Assembly: GCA_036504855.1 (NCBI GenBank)
Contig: DASXUL010000160.1
Span: forward strand, 1 to 64,000
Length of the DNA stretch: 64,000 nucleotides
Reading direction: 5' to 3'
Source of the DNA: DASXUL01 sp036504855
Lineage (GTDB): Bacteria > Armatimonadota > DTGP01 > JAKQQT01
This document shows positions 44,901 to 52,900 of the stretch, in pieces. The notes under the pieces are model-generated. The model made no database searches and was not told the origin of the DNA. It worked only from the letters and a program-made list of their open reading frames with translations. Numbering within the stretch: the first letter of the stretch is position 1; every line of letters begins with the position of its first letter. The position numbers and the translations under genes are program-made.

Positions 44901-45774
44901 CGACGGCTCCGTCAATCCGTCCGAATGGGCCGCTTCGGGCGCCTATCCGTTCTACGCCTACCAGACCTTTGTTGCCCCGCAGACCCCCAGCACCGCCTAC
45001 GCGATGTGGGACGATCAGAACCTCTACCTCGCCATCGTGGCAACCGAACCGAACACCGCCGGAATGAAGGTCTCCGCCCTCTGCTCAGGCATCGACCCCA
45101 CGCCTCACACATGGGGTGACGACCACGTTGAACTGCTCGTGGACCCGACCGCCGGCACCGCGTATGGCCAGTTCAACCTGGTATGGCACATCGGCGCCAA
45201 CACGAACACCAGCGGCGTCAGCGGCCTCGGCATCGACGACGGCACCTACCGCTCCGGCCCCGTGAGCCTCGCTGATCCCTACTACGCGGACTCCATCTAC
45301 AGCCTCAACCCCGACCCCATCGCCGGCAACCCCGTTGTGAAGGTGGATGCCGCCAGCGGCAAGTGGAGCGCCGAGTTCAAGATCCCGTTCATGGATCTGT
45401 CCGGAAACACCACGGGAATGATGGTTAATGCCCCCGTGGCGGGCGATGAATGGCGCGGCCTGATTGCCCGTCTGCGCACGCAGAACAACGAGAACAGCAC
45501 CACGTCCTACCAGGCCGGCGGCTTCACGAACGCCGTCTTCTTCAACACCTGGCGTTTCGTGAACGCCATTACCCCGCCCGCTGTGAAGGGTGACCTCACC
45601 GGTGACAAGCAAGTGACCGCGCTGGACGCGGCCGCCGCGCTGAAGATCGCCGCCGGCATCGATAACCTCAGCGGCCGCCTCAGCCAGGGCGACGTTGTCG
45701 CCGACAGCAAGGTAAACCTCCAGGACGCCGCCCGCATCCTCCGCAAGGTGGATGGGCTGGACGCCGCCTGGTAG
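41956..45774 (+). CDS. Large secreted multidomain protein (TolB-like propeller, CBM-like modules, dockerin-like C-terminus)
   Basis: About 1272 residues. ATG at 41956 follows ggag; the longer frame from 41752 lies over the regulator gene. A signal peptide ends near HPAKAQ. Residues ~40-380 form TolB/PD40-type blades (DVWICDLDGTNRQRI, SPDGTKVLL). Then come an SdrD-B-like module (~390-443), an FN3-like module (~475-560), a CBM4-like module starting NLVYNGSFEQANG (~590-780), two carboxypeptidase-regulatory-like modules (~788-965), a CBM9-like module (~968-1195, PPTIDGSVNPSEWA ... WDDQNLYLAIVA), and a dockerin-like end with two Ca-loop-like repeats (GDLTGDKQVTALD and GDVVADSKVNLQD). It is probably a cell-surface glycan-binding scaffold; no catalytic residues are seen. 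Confidence 0.75.
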   Translation: MISRKWLLLAAACMAMGHPAKAQVVAGPARNITADLPASDGWPKLGANATKVSYTSNAGQYNGIGTNADVWICDLDGTNRQRIAPHLRATEEYGSVSPDGTKVLLHSFSNDGNGTGASDIWVYNLVTGVYTQMTVDSPNVNSIYDAYPSWSADGSHIIFMSQRKRDVALIQGYQAWSILADKPENTTDNVAVQLTNFMGISYKDTSTPPKDVALFAGQASRLYGMPDGRIAFLGVRKEVSIPSATAPTDPLKATYPAELYIMDAVDSDGDKQGDNLIRVTDTATLLNTSGKPCSVYDPSFAMGRMFFWSNLCADGQWHQFSCDPTGVNKDVWQVTCANYAEAYGLAQGNKLVFQLQNADTNSKGIGVTNNDIGIYDLVQDDGVWDAGINGHLLVQGDRGQGGIRVNLYNGATLIANTLTDANGDYSFTGLRPGGYYVRFLTDPDNAATAMPVSTVGRGCVVPPHATVTVDAFTAPAAAPRPGGLMATVTGGNVTLIWQPVAESTNATNGFTYQGFNVFRSDSEDGPWTKLNTDLIPRNTNGINKWVDEAPADLTKSFYKMDSVTTSIATAPNGAQTLESTYSEFAQAANNLVYNGSFEQANGSIPTGWTNAALNAQNAWGTDNSDAVDGSQSLFVSPGATAAGGGWVESYTTEANGLNNFFCVPSNPNTAYVHGGFIRFANTPFSTHTGWIALAYGVTDPCVGIPNWYDPAGSPSGGAYRSSTVTSVTATPNTPWTWSSFTATGKAFDGAYYTRINPNFAFDAKSIATNAKTLFDELHFQVKRVGLTGNVWGRVIDQANNAVGGATVTDGTRTVITDSSGFFALRNVPTGPVSINVSYGSATGSASVTNIGGAVVALPIQLSGTVPQAGLIGQVCDINGAPAANVRVRAIVSATPAIGDETTYEAKTDASGNYSIDFGGTPPDLAKRVWLIASKAGYQTAPVLTSRALTAAGKTVANFTGPYTLGLPMPILEIGKTSTPPTIDGSVNPSEWAASGAYPFYAYQTFVAPQTPSTAYAMWDDQNLYLAIVATEPNTAGMKVSALCSGIDPTPHTWGDDHVELLVDPTAGTAYGQFNLVWHIGANTNTSGVSGLGIDDGTYRSGPVSLADPYYADSIYSLNPDPIAGNPVVKVDAASGKWSAEFKIPFMDLSGNTTGMMVNAPVAGDEWRGLIARLRTQNNENSTTSYQAGGFTNAVFFNTWRFVNAITPPAVKGDLTGDKQVTALDAAAALKIAAGIDNLSGRLSQGDVVADSKVNLQDAARILRKVDGLDAAW

Positions 45775-45785
45775 AACAGTCAAGC

Positions 45786-45876
45786 ATGATCTGTGAGCGG
45801 TAGACCGTTCGCTTCGGCGTCCCGGTCCGCATCCGGCGCGGGCGCCGGAGCAAACGGGCCGCCGCTCACAGATCAT
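45786..45876 (+). repeat. Intercistronic inverted repeat before the pseudopilin genes
   Basis: A 15-bp perfect inverted repeat (atgatctgtgagcgg at 45786-45800, ccgctcacagatcat at 45862-45876) encloses a 61-bp GC-rich loop with its own ccggcgc/gcgccgg hairpin. It lies between the large secreted-protein gene and the first DUF1559 gene. It has no U-tract, so a partial terminator or RNA-processing site is more likely than a full stop. Confidence 0.5.
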
Positions 45877-45898
45877 CAAGACGAAGGATTGACACAGT

Positions 45899-46654
45899 AT
45901 GCACAATCGCAACCCGCGCCGAGGCTTCACGCTGATCGAACTGCTGGTGGTCATCGCGATCATCGCGATTCTCGCCGCCATCCTGTTCCCGGTGTTCGCC
46001 AAGGCCCGTGAACGGGCCAAGGGCACCGCCTGTATCTCCAATCTGAAACAGATGGGCGTCGCCGCCCGCATGTATGAATCCGACTACGAAGACCATTTCG
46101 TCCCCTATGTCTGCGCTCCGGTGAAGGGTCAGGAAGGCAACCGGTTCACCAAGCTGCTGGAGCCCTATACCAAGAATCTGGAGATCTTCACCTGTCCGTC
46201 CGATTTCCTCGACCGCGCCAAGCTGCAGAGCGCCGCGCATCAGTGGCCGACCACCTACGGGGTTAACTGGTACATCACGGGATTCGCCGGCTGGTACAAC
46301 GGCAAGGAGTACCCCGGCGTGTCGACCAGCACGTGCAAGGACGCCGCCGGAACGGTATGGGCCTGCGATAGCGCCGTTATCGACTCCACCACCAACAACC
46401 TGGCCCCTTCCGCTTGGAAGGAAGCGCGTACCCTCGCCCCGAAAGCCGACATCTACTACTTCTACCTGCCGTGGGACGCCACGGGCTGGGCGGGTAGTGG
46501 ACTGGCCAATATCCGGCCGTTTGCGCGCCATATGGGCCGCTGCAACGCGCTGTTCTTCGACAGCCACGCATCCAGCATCCCGGCGGACAAAATCCCCAGC
46601 AAGCCTTCAGACCAGGGCCAGGCCGGCAACATGTTCGACAACTTCGCAGGCTAA
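45899..46654 (+). CDS. DUF1559-type prepilin-like protein, copy 1
   Basis: A 251-residue type II pseudopilin-like protein. A short basic leader (HNRNPRRG) precedes the prepilin cleavage motif and helix FTLIELLVVIAIIAILAAIL, followed by FPVFAKARERAKGTACISN. The C-terminal half has the family pattern RHMGRCNALFFDSHASSIPA, corresponding to the H-x9-DG tail. A prepilin peptidase would cleave before the Phe, and the helix would insert in a pseudopilus or the membrane. It is the most divergent of three tandem copies. ATG behind gaagga; it belongs to the operon starting at the GntR gene. Confidence 0.88.
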   Translation: MHNRNPRRGFTLIELLVVIAIIAILAAILFPVFAKARERAKGTACISNLKQMGVAARMYESDYEDHFVPYVCAPVKGQEGNRFTKLLEPYTKNLEIFTCPSDFLDRAKLQSAAHQWPTTYGVNWYITGFAGWYNGKEYPGVSTSTCKDAAGTVWACDSAVIDSTTNNLAPSAWKEARTLAPKADIYYFYLPWDATGWAGSGLANIRPFARHMGRCNALFFDSHASSIPADKIPSKPSDQGQAGNMFDNFAG

Positions 46655-46740
46655 CTGGCACACATACCGGTGCGGGCCGGGGCGGCGGGATGCAGCCGCC
46701 TGGCCCGTTCACCGGAACCACTTCGCCAGAGGAGTCACCA

Positions 46741-47520
46741 GTGAGACCAGACCAAAACTCACCCCGGCGCGCCTTTACGCTGATTGAGCTTCTGGTGGTC
46801 ATCGCCATCATCGCCATCCTGGCCGCCATCCTCTTCCCCGTCTTCGCCAAGGCCCGGGAACGCGCGAAGGCGACGGCCTGCCTCAGCAACCTCAAACAGA
46901 TGGGCGTGGCCGCCAAAATGTACGAGGGCGACTACGACGACCACCTCGTGCCCTACGTCGTCTTCAACCAGGCCCGCTTCACGAAGCTTCTGGAGCCCTA
47001 CACCAAGAGCCTGGAGATCTTCACCTGCCCGAGTGACCACCTGGACCGCGCCAAGCTGGCCTCCGACACGTCTCGCCAGTACCCCACCACCTACGGCGTG
47101 AACTGGAGCATCTGCCAGGGAGTAGGGGTCTACAGCGACGGCAAGACCTACAACGGATCGCCCACCGCCACCATGAGCACCGTGAAAGACCCGGCGGGAA
47201 CCGTGTGGGCCTGCGATTGCGCGGTGATGGACCCGATGTACGCCACCCGCCCCAACCCGGCGGAGTGGCGGGAGAACCTGCAAGCCGCCCGCAACCCGGC
47301 GCTCTCCGATATCTACTACTTCTACCTGCCCTGGTACTACGCCTCCGCCTGGAACGGCTCCGGCGGCATCGCCTTCGTGCGCCCCTTCGCCCGCCACATG
47401 GGCCGCTTCAACGCCATGTTCTTCGATGCCCACGCCGCCTCCATGCCCGCCTCGAAGATTCCCACCAAGGAAACCGACCAGGGCCAGCCCGGCTGCATCT
47501 TCGACAACGTAGCGGGCTAA
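46741..47520 (+). CDS. DUF1559-type prepilin-like protein, copy 2
   Basis: A 259-residue paralogue. It probably starts at GTG 46741, which has agaggag at 46728-46734; the frame also contains an upstream ATG at 46690. The leader RPDQNSPRRA precedes the same FTLIELLVV helix. Residues EPYTKSLEIFTCPSDHLDRA, QYPTTYGVNWSIC and WACDCAVMDPM are nearly identical to copy 3, as is the end RHMGRFNAMFFDAHAASMPA, so copies 2 and 3 are a recent duplication. Conserved Cys residues suggest disulfides outside the cell. Confidence 0.88.
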   Translation: MRPDQNSPRRAFTLIELLVVIAIIAILAAILFPVFAKARERAKATACLSNLKQMGVAAKMYEGDYDDHLVPYVVFNQARFTKLLEPYTKSLEIFTCPSDHLDRAKLASDTSRQYPTTYGVNWSICQGVGVYSDGKTYNGSPTATMSTVKDPAGTVWACDCAVMDPMYATRPNPAEWRENLQAARNPALSDIYYFYLPWYYASAWNGSGGIAFVRPFARHMGRFNAMFFDAHAASMPASKIPTKETDQGQPGCIFDNVAG

Positions 47521-47535
47521 CCTACCGTCTACCAG

Positions 47536-47572
47536 AACAGGGCTTGGCGGCGAATCGCCGCCAAGCCCTGTT
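47536..47572. terminator. GC-rich hairpin between pseudopilin copies 2 and 3
   Basis: An 18-bp perfect palindromic stem (aacagggcttggcggcga / tcgccgccaagccctgtt) around a tiny loop lies in the 81-bp gap after copy 2. It lacks a U-tract and may weaken transcription into copy 3 or stabilise the upstream message. Confidence 0.45.
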
Positions 47573-47601
47573 CCGGCTTCCATAAGCTGCAGGAGTTTTC
47601 T

Positions 47602-48390
47602 GTGTTTGTACGTCCCGCTTCACGCCACAAGGCCTTCACGCTAATCGAGCTGCTCGTTGTCATCGCCATCATCGCCATTCTGGCCGCCATCCTCTTCCCC
47701 GTCTTCGCCAAAGCCAGAGAGCGCGCTCAGGCAACGGCCTGCCTTAGCAACCTCAAGCAGATGGGAATCGCCGCCAAAATGTACGAGGGTGACTACGACG
47801 ACCACCTCGTGCCCTATTTCGTCTACCACGGCAAAGACCCCATCACGCGCTTCACGAAGCTGCTGGAGCCGTACACCAAGAGCCTGGAGATCTTCACCTG
47901 CCCTAGTGACCACCTGGACCGCGCCAAGCTGGCCTCCGACGCGTCCCGCCAGTACCCCACCACCTACGGCGTGAACTGGAGCATTTGTCGAAGCGTAGGG
48001 CTGTACTCGGATGGCTCGACCCTCACAGGCGCTCCAACAGCCACCACGAACACCGTGAAGGACGCGTCTGGAACGGTGTGGGCCTGTGACTGCGCGGTGA
48101 TGGACCCGCTGTACGCCTCCCGCCCCAACCCAGCGGAGTGGCATGAGAACCTGGCCGCTGCCCGCAACGCGGCCCAGTCCGACATCTACTTCTTCTACCT
48201 GCCCTGGTACACCACGGAAGGCTGGAACGGCGGCACGTCCACCTGGAGCCGACCCTTCGCCCGCCACATGGGCCGCTTCAACGCTATGTTCTTCGATGCC
48301 CACGCCGCCTCCATGCCCGCCTCGAAGATCCCCACCAAGGCGACCGACAACGGCCAGCCCGGCGACATCTTCGACAACGTAGCGGGCTAG
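47602..48390 (+). CDS. DUF1559-type prepilin-like protein, copy 3
   Basis: A 262-residue paralogue that starts at GTG 47602 behind caggag. Leader FVRPASRHKA precedes the conserved pseudopilin helix and LFPVFAKARERAQATACLSN. It differs from copy 2 mainly in a small insertion near residue 77 (VYHGKDPITRF versus VFNQARF) and in the loop before the final RHMGRFNAMFFD. It is the last gene of the operon and is followed by a large inverted repeat before the convergent gltD gene. Confidence 0.88.
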   Translation: MFVRPASRHKAFTLIELLVVIAIIAILAAILFPVFAKARERAQATACLSNLKQMGIAAKMYEGDYDDHLVPYFVYHGKDPITRFTKLLEPYTKSLEIFTCPSDHLDRAKLASDASRQYPTTYGVNWSICRSVGLYSDGSTLTGAPTATTNTVKDASGTVWACDCAVMDPLYASRPNPAEWHENLAAARNAAQSDIYFFYLPWYTTEGWNGGTSTWSRPFARHMGRFNAMFFDAHAASMPASKIPTKATDNGQPGDIFDNVAG

Positions 48391-48396
48391 AATTCT

Positions 48397-48495
48397 GGAA
48401 ACAGAACTCAGAAATCAGCCCCGGAGGCCGTCTGCCATGAGTCAGGCGTACACATGGAAGAGGGCCTCCGGGGCTGATTTCTGAGTTCTGTTTCC
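48397..48495. terminator. Large inverted repeat between convergent pseudopilin and gltD genes
   Basis: A perfect 33-bp inverted repeat (48397-48429 and 48463-48495) with a 33-bp loop lies between two convergent stops. The right half contains ctgagttct twice. Its position suggests a bidirectional terminator, but arms this long and perfect are unusual for one. Confidence 0.6.
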
Positions 48496-48506
48496 TGAGT
48501 TCTAGC

Positions 48507-49982
48507 TCACGGTAGCCGCGAGGTCCCCTGGAGGAAGCGATCGCATTCCCTCGCGGCGCCGCGGCCCTCATTGATGGCCCACACCACGAGGCTCTGGCCG
48601 CGCCGCATGTCGCCGGCGGCGAACACGCCGGGGATGCTGGTGGAGAACTCGCCGTGCTCCGCCTTCGCGTTGGACCGGCCGTCGCGCTCAACGTTCAGCG
48701 CGCCCAGGATCGTGTCTTCGGGGCCCAGAAAGCCCATGGCCAGCAGCACGAGCTGGACAGGGCGCACCTCATCGGAACCGGCGACCTCCGTCGGAACGAA
48801 GCGGCCAGACGGGTCTTTCGCCCACTCCACGCGCGTGGTGTGGATCTCTTTCACGCCGCCCTTCTTGTCCCCCACAAGCTTCGTTGTCTGAATGGCGAAC
48901 TCTCGCGGATCGCTGCCGAAGACCTCGGCGGCCTCCTCCTGGCCGTAGTCAGTGGCCAGAACGCGCGGCCACTCCGGCCATGGGTTGTTCGGCTGGCGCT
49001 CGTCGGCGGGACGCGGCAGGATCTCCAGTTGCGTTACGCTCTTGCAGCCATGGCGGATGGACGTGCCCACGCAGTCGGTGCCGGTGTCGCCCCCGCCGAT
49101 GACCACAACGTCCTTCCCCTTGGCGCTGATGGCGGCGGCGCTGCTATCCAGCAGGGCCTTCGTATTGGCGGTGAGGAACTCCATGGCGAAGTGGACGCCC
49201 TTCAGGTTGCGGCCTTCCACGTTCAGGTCGCGCGGTTTTGTGGCGCCGCCGCAGAGGACCACGGCATCGAACTCGTCCATCAGTCGGGGGGCGGGCAGGT
49301 CTTTGCCCACTTCGCAGTTGGTCACGAAGCGAACGCCCTCGGCCTCCAGGAGATCGACCCGCCGCTGGACCACGCCCTTGTCCAGCTTCATGTTGGGGAT
49401 GCCGTACATCAGCAGGCCGCCGATGCGGTCGGCGCGCTCAAAGACGGTCACGTCGTGCCCGGCGCGGTTGAGCTGCGCGGCGCATGCCAGGCCGGAGGGG
49501 CCGGAGCCCACCACCGCTACCTGAAAGCCGGTGCGCCGGCTAGGCGGGGAGGGGACCACCCAGCCTTCATCGAAACCTTTGTCGATGATGCTGGCCTCGA
49601 TGTTCTTGATGGTCACCGGCGGGTCTGTGATGCCCAGCACGCAGGCCTTTTCGCAAGGCGCGGGGCACACGCGGCCGGTGAACTCCGGGAAGTTGTTGGT
49701 GCGGTGCAGGCGCTCCAGCGCCTGGCGCCACAACCCACGGTAGACCAGGTCATTCCATTCGGGGATCAGGTTGTTCACAGGGCAGCCGGACGCCATGCCG
49801 GACAACATCATGCCCGTCTGGCAGAACGGCGTGCCGCAGTCCATGCAGCGGGCGCCCTGCGTCCGCAGCGCCTCATCAGGGTGACGTCCGCTGAACTCGT
49901 TCCAGTCGTGGATGCGTTCCGCCACCGGGCGGTACATCGGCAACTGGCGAGGGTACTCCATGAAACCGGTCGGCTTTCCCAT
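48507..49982 (-). CDS. gltD: Glutamate synthase small subunit
   Basis: A 491-residue NADPH-binding beta subunit of glutamate synthase. N-terminal Cys clusters bind 4Fe-4S clusters (GARCMDCGTPFCQ, ASGCPVNN and GRVCPAPCEKAC). FAD- and NAD-binding loops follow (VAVVGSGPSGLACAAQL near 150 and VVVIGGGDTGTDCVG near 295), and the FAD-closing segment SIPGVFAAGDMRRG is near the end. Length is normal. The ATG lies 1 nt after the gltB stop with taggaggc upstream, so the two are translationally linked. It passes electrons from NADPH to GltB. Confidence 0.95.
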   Translation of the reverse strand: MGKPTGFMEYPRQLPMYRPVAERIHDWNEFSGRHPDEALRTQGARCMDCGTPFCQTGMMLSGMASGCPVNNLIPEWNDLVYRGLWRQALERLHRTNNFPEFTGRVCPAPCEKACVLGITDPPVTIKNIEASIIDKGFDEGWVVPSPPSRRTGFQVAVVGSGPSGLACAAQLNRAGHDVTVFERADRIGGLLMYGIPNMKLDKGVVQRRVDLLEAEGVRFVTNCEVGKDLPAPRLMDEFDAVVLCGGATKPRDLNVEGRNLKGVHFAMEFLTANTKALLDSSAAAISAKGKDVVVIGGGDTGTDCVGTSIRHGCKSVTQLEILPRPADERQPNNPWPEWPRVLATDYGQEEAAEVFGSDPREFAIQTTKLVGDKKGGVKEIHTTRVEWAKDPSGRFVPTEVAGSDEVRPVQLVLLAMGFLGPEDTILGALNVERDGRSNAKAEHGEFSTSIPGVFAAGDMRRGQSLVVWAINEGRGAARECDRFLQGTSRLP

Positions 49983-49983
49983 A

Positions 49984-52900
49984 TCAGTTGCCTCCTACCC
50001 GCGCGAGGTCGCGCTTGTTGTCATCGAATGCGGCCATGATGGCCTCGTCGCCGCTGAGGCCCGCCGCGTGGGCGCGGCCGATCGCGTCCAGCATCCGTTT
50101 GTAGTCCTTCGGCATCACCTTCACGAACTTCGGAACCATGTCATCCCACTCCGCCATGATGCGCGCGGCCAGCGAGCTGCACGTTACTTCGTGGTGCTGC
50201 CGCACCAACAGCTTGATCTCGTTGATCTCGTCGTGATCCTCCAGCGAACCGAGGCTCACCATGTCCGTGTTGCAGCGCGCGCCAAACTCGCCGCGCTCGT
50301 CCAGCACATAGGCCACGCCGCCCGACATGCCGGCGGCGAAATTGCGACCGGTGCGCCCCAAAACGATTACGCGTCCGCCCGTCATGTATTCGCAGGCGTG
50401 ATCGCCCACTCCTTCCACAACAGCCGTAGCGCCGCTGTTGCGCACCGCGAACCGCTCGCCCGCCTGGCCGCGGATGAACGCCTCGCCGGACGTGGCCCCG
50501 TAAAGCGCCACGTTGCCGATAATGACGTTCTCCTCCGCCACAAACGTCGTGCCGTCCGGCGGATAGGCGATGATGCGGCCGCCCGACAGGCCTTTGCCCA
50601 CGTAGTCATTGGCGTCGCCCTCCAGGATCAGCGTGAGGCCGCTGGGGATGAAGGCGCCGAACGACTGGCCGGCCGTGCCCTGGAAGTGCAGCCGGATCGT
50701 GCCGGGCGGCAGGCCGTTCGTCCCGAACCGCCGCGTCACTTCGCTTCCGAGGATCGTGCCCACGGCGCGGTTCGTGTTCCGGATCGGCAGGCGGGTTCGC
50801 ACCGGCTCGCCGCTCTCCAGCGCGGGGGCGCAGAGCTCAACCAGGTCCGTCTTGTCGAGCGCTCGCTCGATGCCGTGCTCCTGGGCGATGCAGCAGAGAT
50901 GTCCGATGTTCGGTCCAACCGCCGGCATGTGCAGGATGCTCGACAGGTCGAGCCCACGCGCCTTCCAGTGGTCGATGGCCGGCGTGGCGTTCAAACGCTC
51001 CGTGTGGCCGACCATATCGTTGATCGTGCGGAACCCCAGTTCGGCCATGTACTCGCGCAGCTCCTGCGCAACGAAGCGCATGAAGTTCTCCACGTGCTCC
51101 GGATCGCCCGTGAACCGCTTGCGCAGTTCCGGGTTCTGGGTGGCCACGCCCACGGGACAGGTGTCTTTGTGACAGACGCGCATCATCACGCAGCCCAGCA
51201 CGATCAGCGGCGCCGTGGCGAATCCAAACTCCTCCGCGCCCAGCAACGCGGCAACGGCGAGGTCGCGCCCGGTCATGAGCTTGCCGTCGGTCTCGATAAC
51301 GATGCGGCTGCGCAGGTCGTTCATCAGGAGGGTCTGGTGCGTTTCCGCGAGGCCAAGCTCCCACGGCAGGCCCGCGTGACGGATGGAGGAGCGCGGCGAG
51401 GCGCCGGTTCCGCCGTCGTAGCCGGAGATCAGCACTACGTCCGCGTGCGCTTTCGCCACGCCGGCGGCGATGGTGCCCACGCCGACCACGCTCACCAGCT
51501 TCACGCTGATGCGCGCCTTCTCGTTGGCGTTCTTCAGGTCATGGATCAGCTCGGCGAGGTCTTCGATGCTGTAGATGTCGTGGTGGGGCGGGGGGCTGAT
51601 CAGCCCCACGCCGGGCGTGGAGTGGCGCACCCGGGCGATCCAGGGGTAAACCTTATTGCCGGGCAACTGGCCGCCCTCGCCGGGCTTCGCGCCCTGCGCC
51701 ATCTTGATCTGAATTTCCTTGGCGCTGACCAGGTATTCGCTGGTAACGCCGAACCGCGCCGAGGCCACCTGCTTGATGGCGCTGCACTTGTTCACGCCGT
51801 CGCCGTTCGGGTACAACCGGCTTGGGTCCTCGCCGCCCTCTCCGGTGTTGGACTTGCCGCCCAGCCGGTTCATGGCGATCGCCAGCGACTCGTGCGCCTC
51901 CTGGCTGATGGAGCCATAGGACATCGCGCCGGTTTTGAACCGCTTCACGATAGCCTCCACCGGCTCAACCTCATCGATCGGGATCGACTTCGCTGGCGGC
52001 CGGAACTCCATCAGGCCGCGGATCGTGGCCTGGCGCGTAGACTGCTCGTTGACGGCCGCCGTATATTCCTTGAACAGCTTGTAATCGCCCGCCCGGCACG
52101 CCTTCTGCAGCTTGTGGATCGTCTGCGGGTTGAAAAGGTGGACCTCACCATCCGCCCGCCATTGGTATTCCCCGCCGGAATCCAGCGTGCGGATCTCCTG
52201 CTTGCGATCGCCCATGGCCCGCTCGTGGCGGATCTGCACCTCGCGGGCGATCTCCTTAAGGCCGATCCCCTCGATGCGCGAAGGCGTGCCGCGGAAGTAC
52301 TCATTGACCACGCTGTGGTGCAGGCCGACGGCCTCGAAGATCTGCGCTCCGCGGTAGCTATGGATCGTGGAGATTCCCATTTTGGACATCGTCTTCACCA
52401 CGCCCTTGGTGAGGGCCTTGGCGTACCGATGCTCCGCTTCCTCCGGCGAGAGGCCGGTCAGCGAGCCGTCCCCGATCATGGCATGGATGGCGTCATAGGC
52501 GAGATACGGGTTGATGGCGCCGGCGCCGTATCCGATGAGGAGCGCCATGTGGTGCACTTCGCGCGGTTCGCCGCTCTCCAGCACCAGGCCCACCTTCGTG
52601 CGCATCTCCTCTTCCACAAGGTGATGGTGCAGGCCCGCAACCGCAAGGAGCGCCGGGATGGGCGCGTTGTCGCGGTCCATCTGGCGGTCCGAAAGGATGA
52701 TGACGTTGCAGCCCTCGGCGATGGCCCGGCGGACGTCGCGCCGCAGCTCCCACATCGCCTTCTCAAGCCCATGCCCACCCTGGGCCACCTTGTACAGGAT
52801 CGGGATGGTGATCGCCTTCAGGCCAGGGGAACCGTTGTGGCGGATCTGCTCCAGCTCGAAGTTGCTGAGGATCGGCGTCTTCAGCTTGATCTGGTGGCAC

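Noticed and set aside
40380..45772. A cellulosome
   Set aside because: Dockerin-like tails are present but no cohesin or scaffoldin is in the window, so the evidence does not reach a cellulosome.
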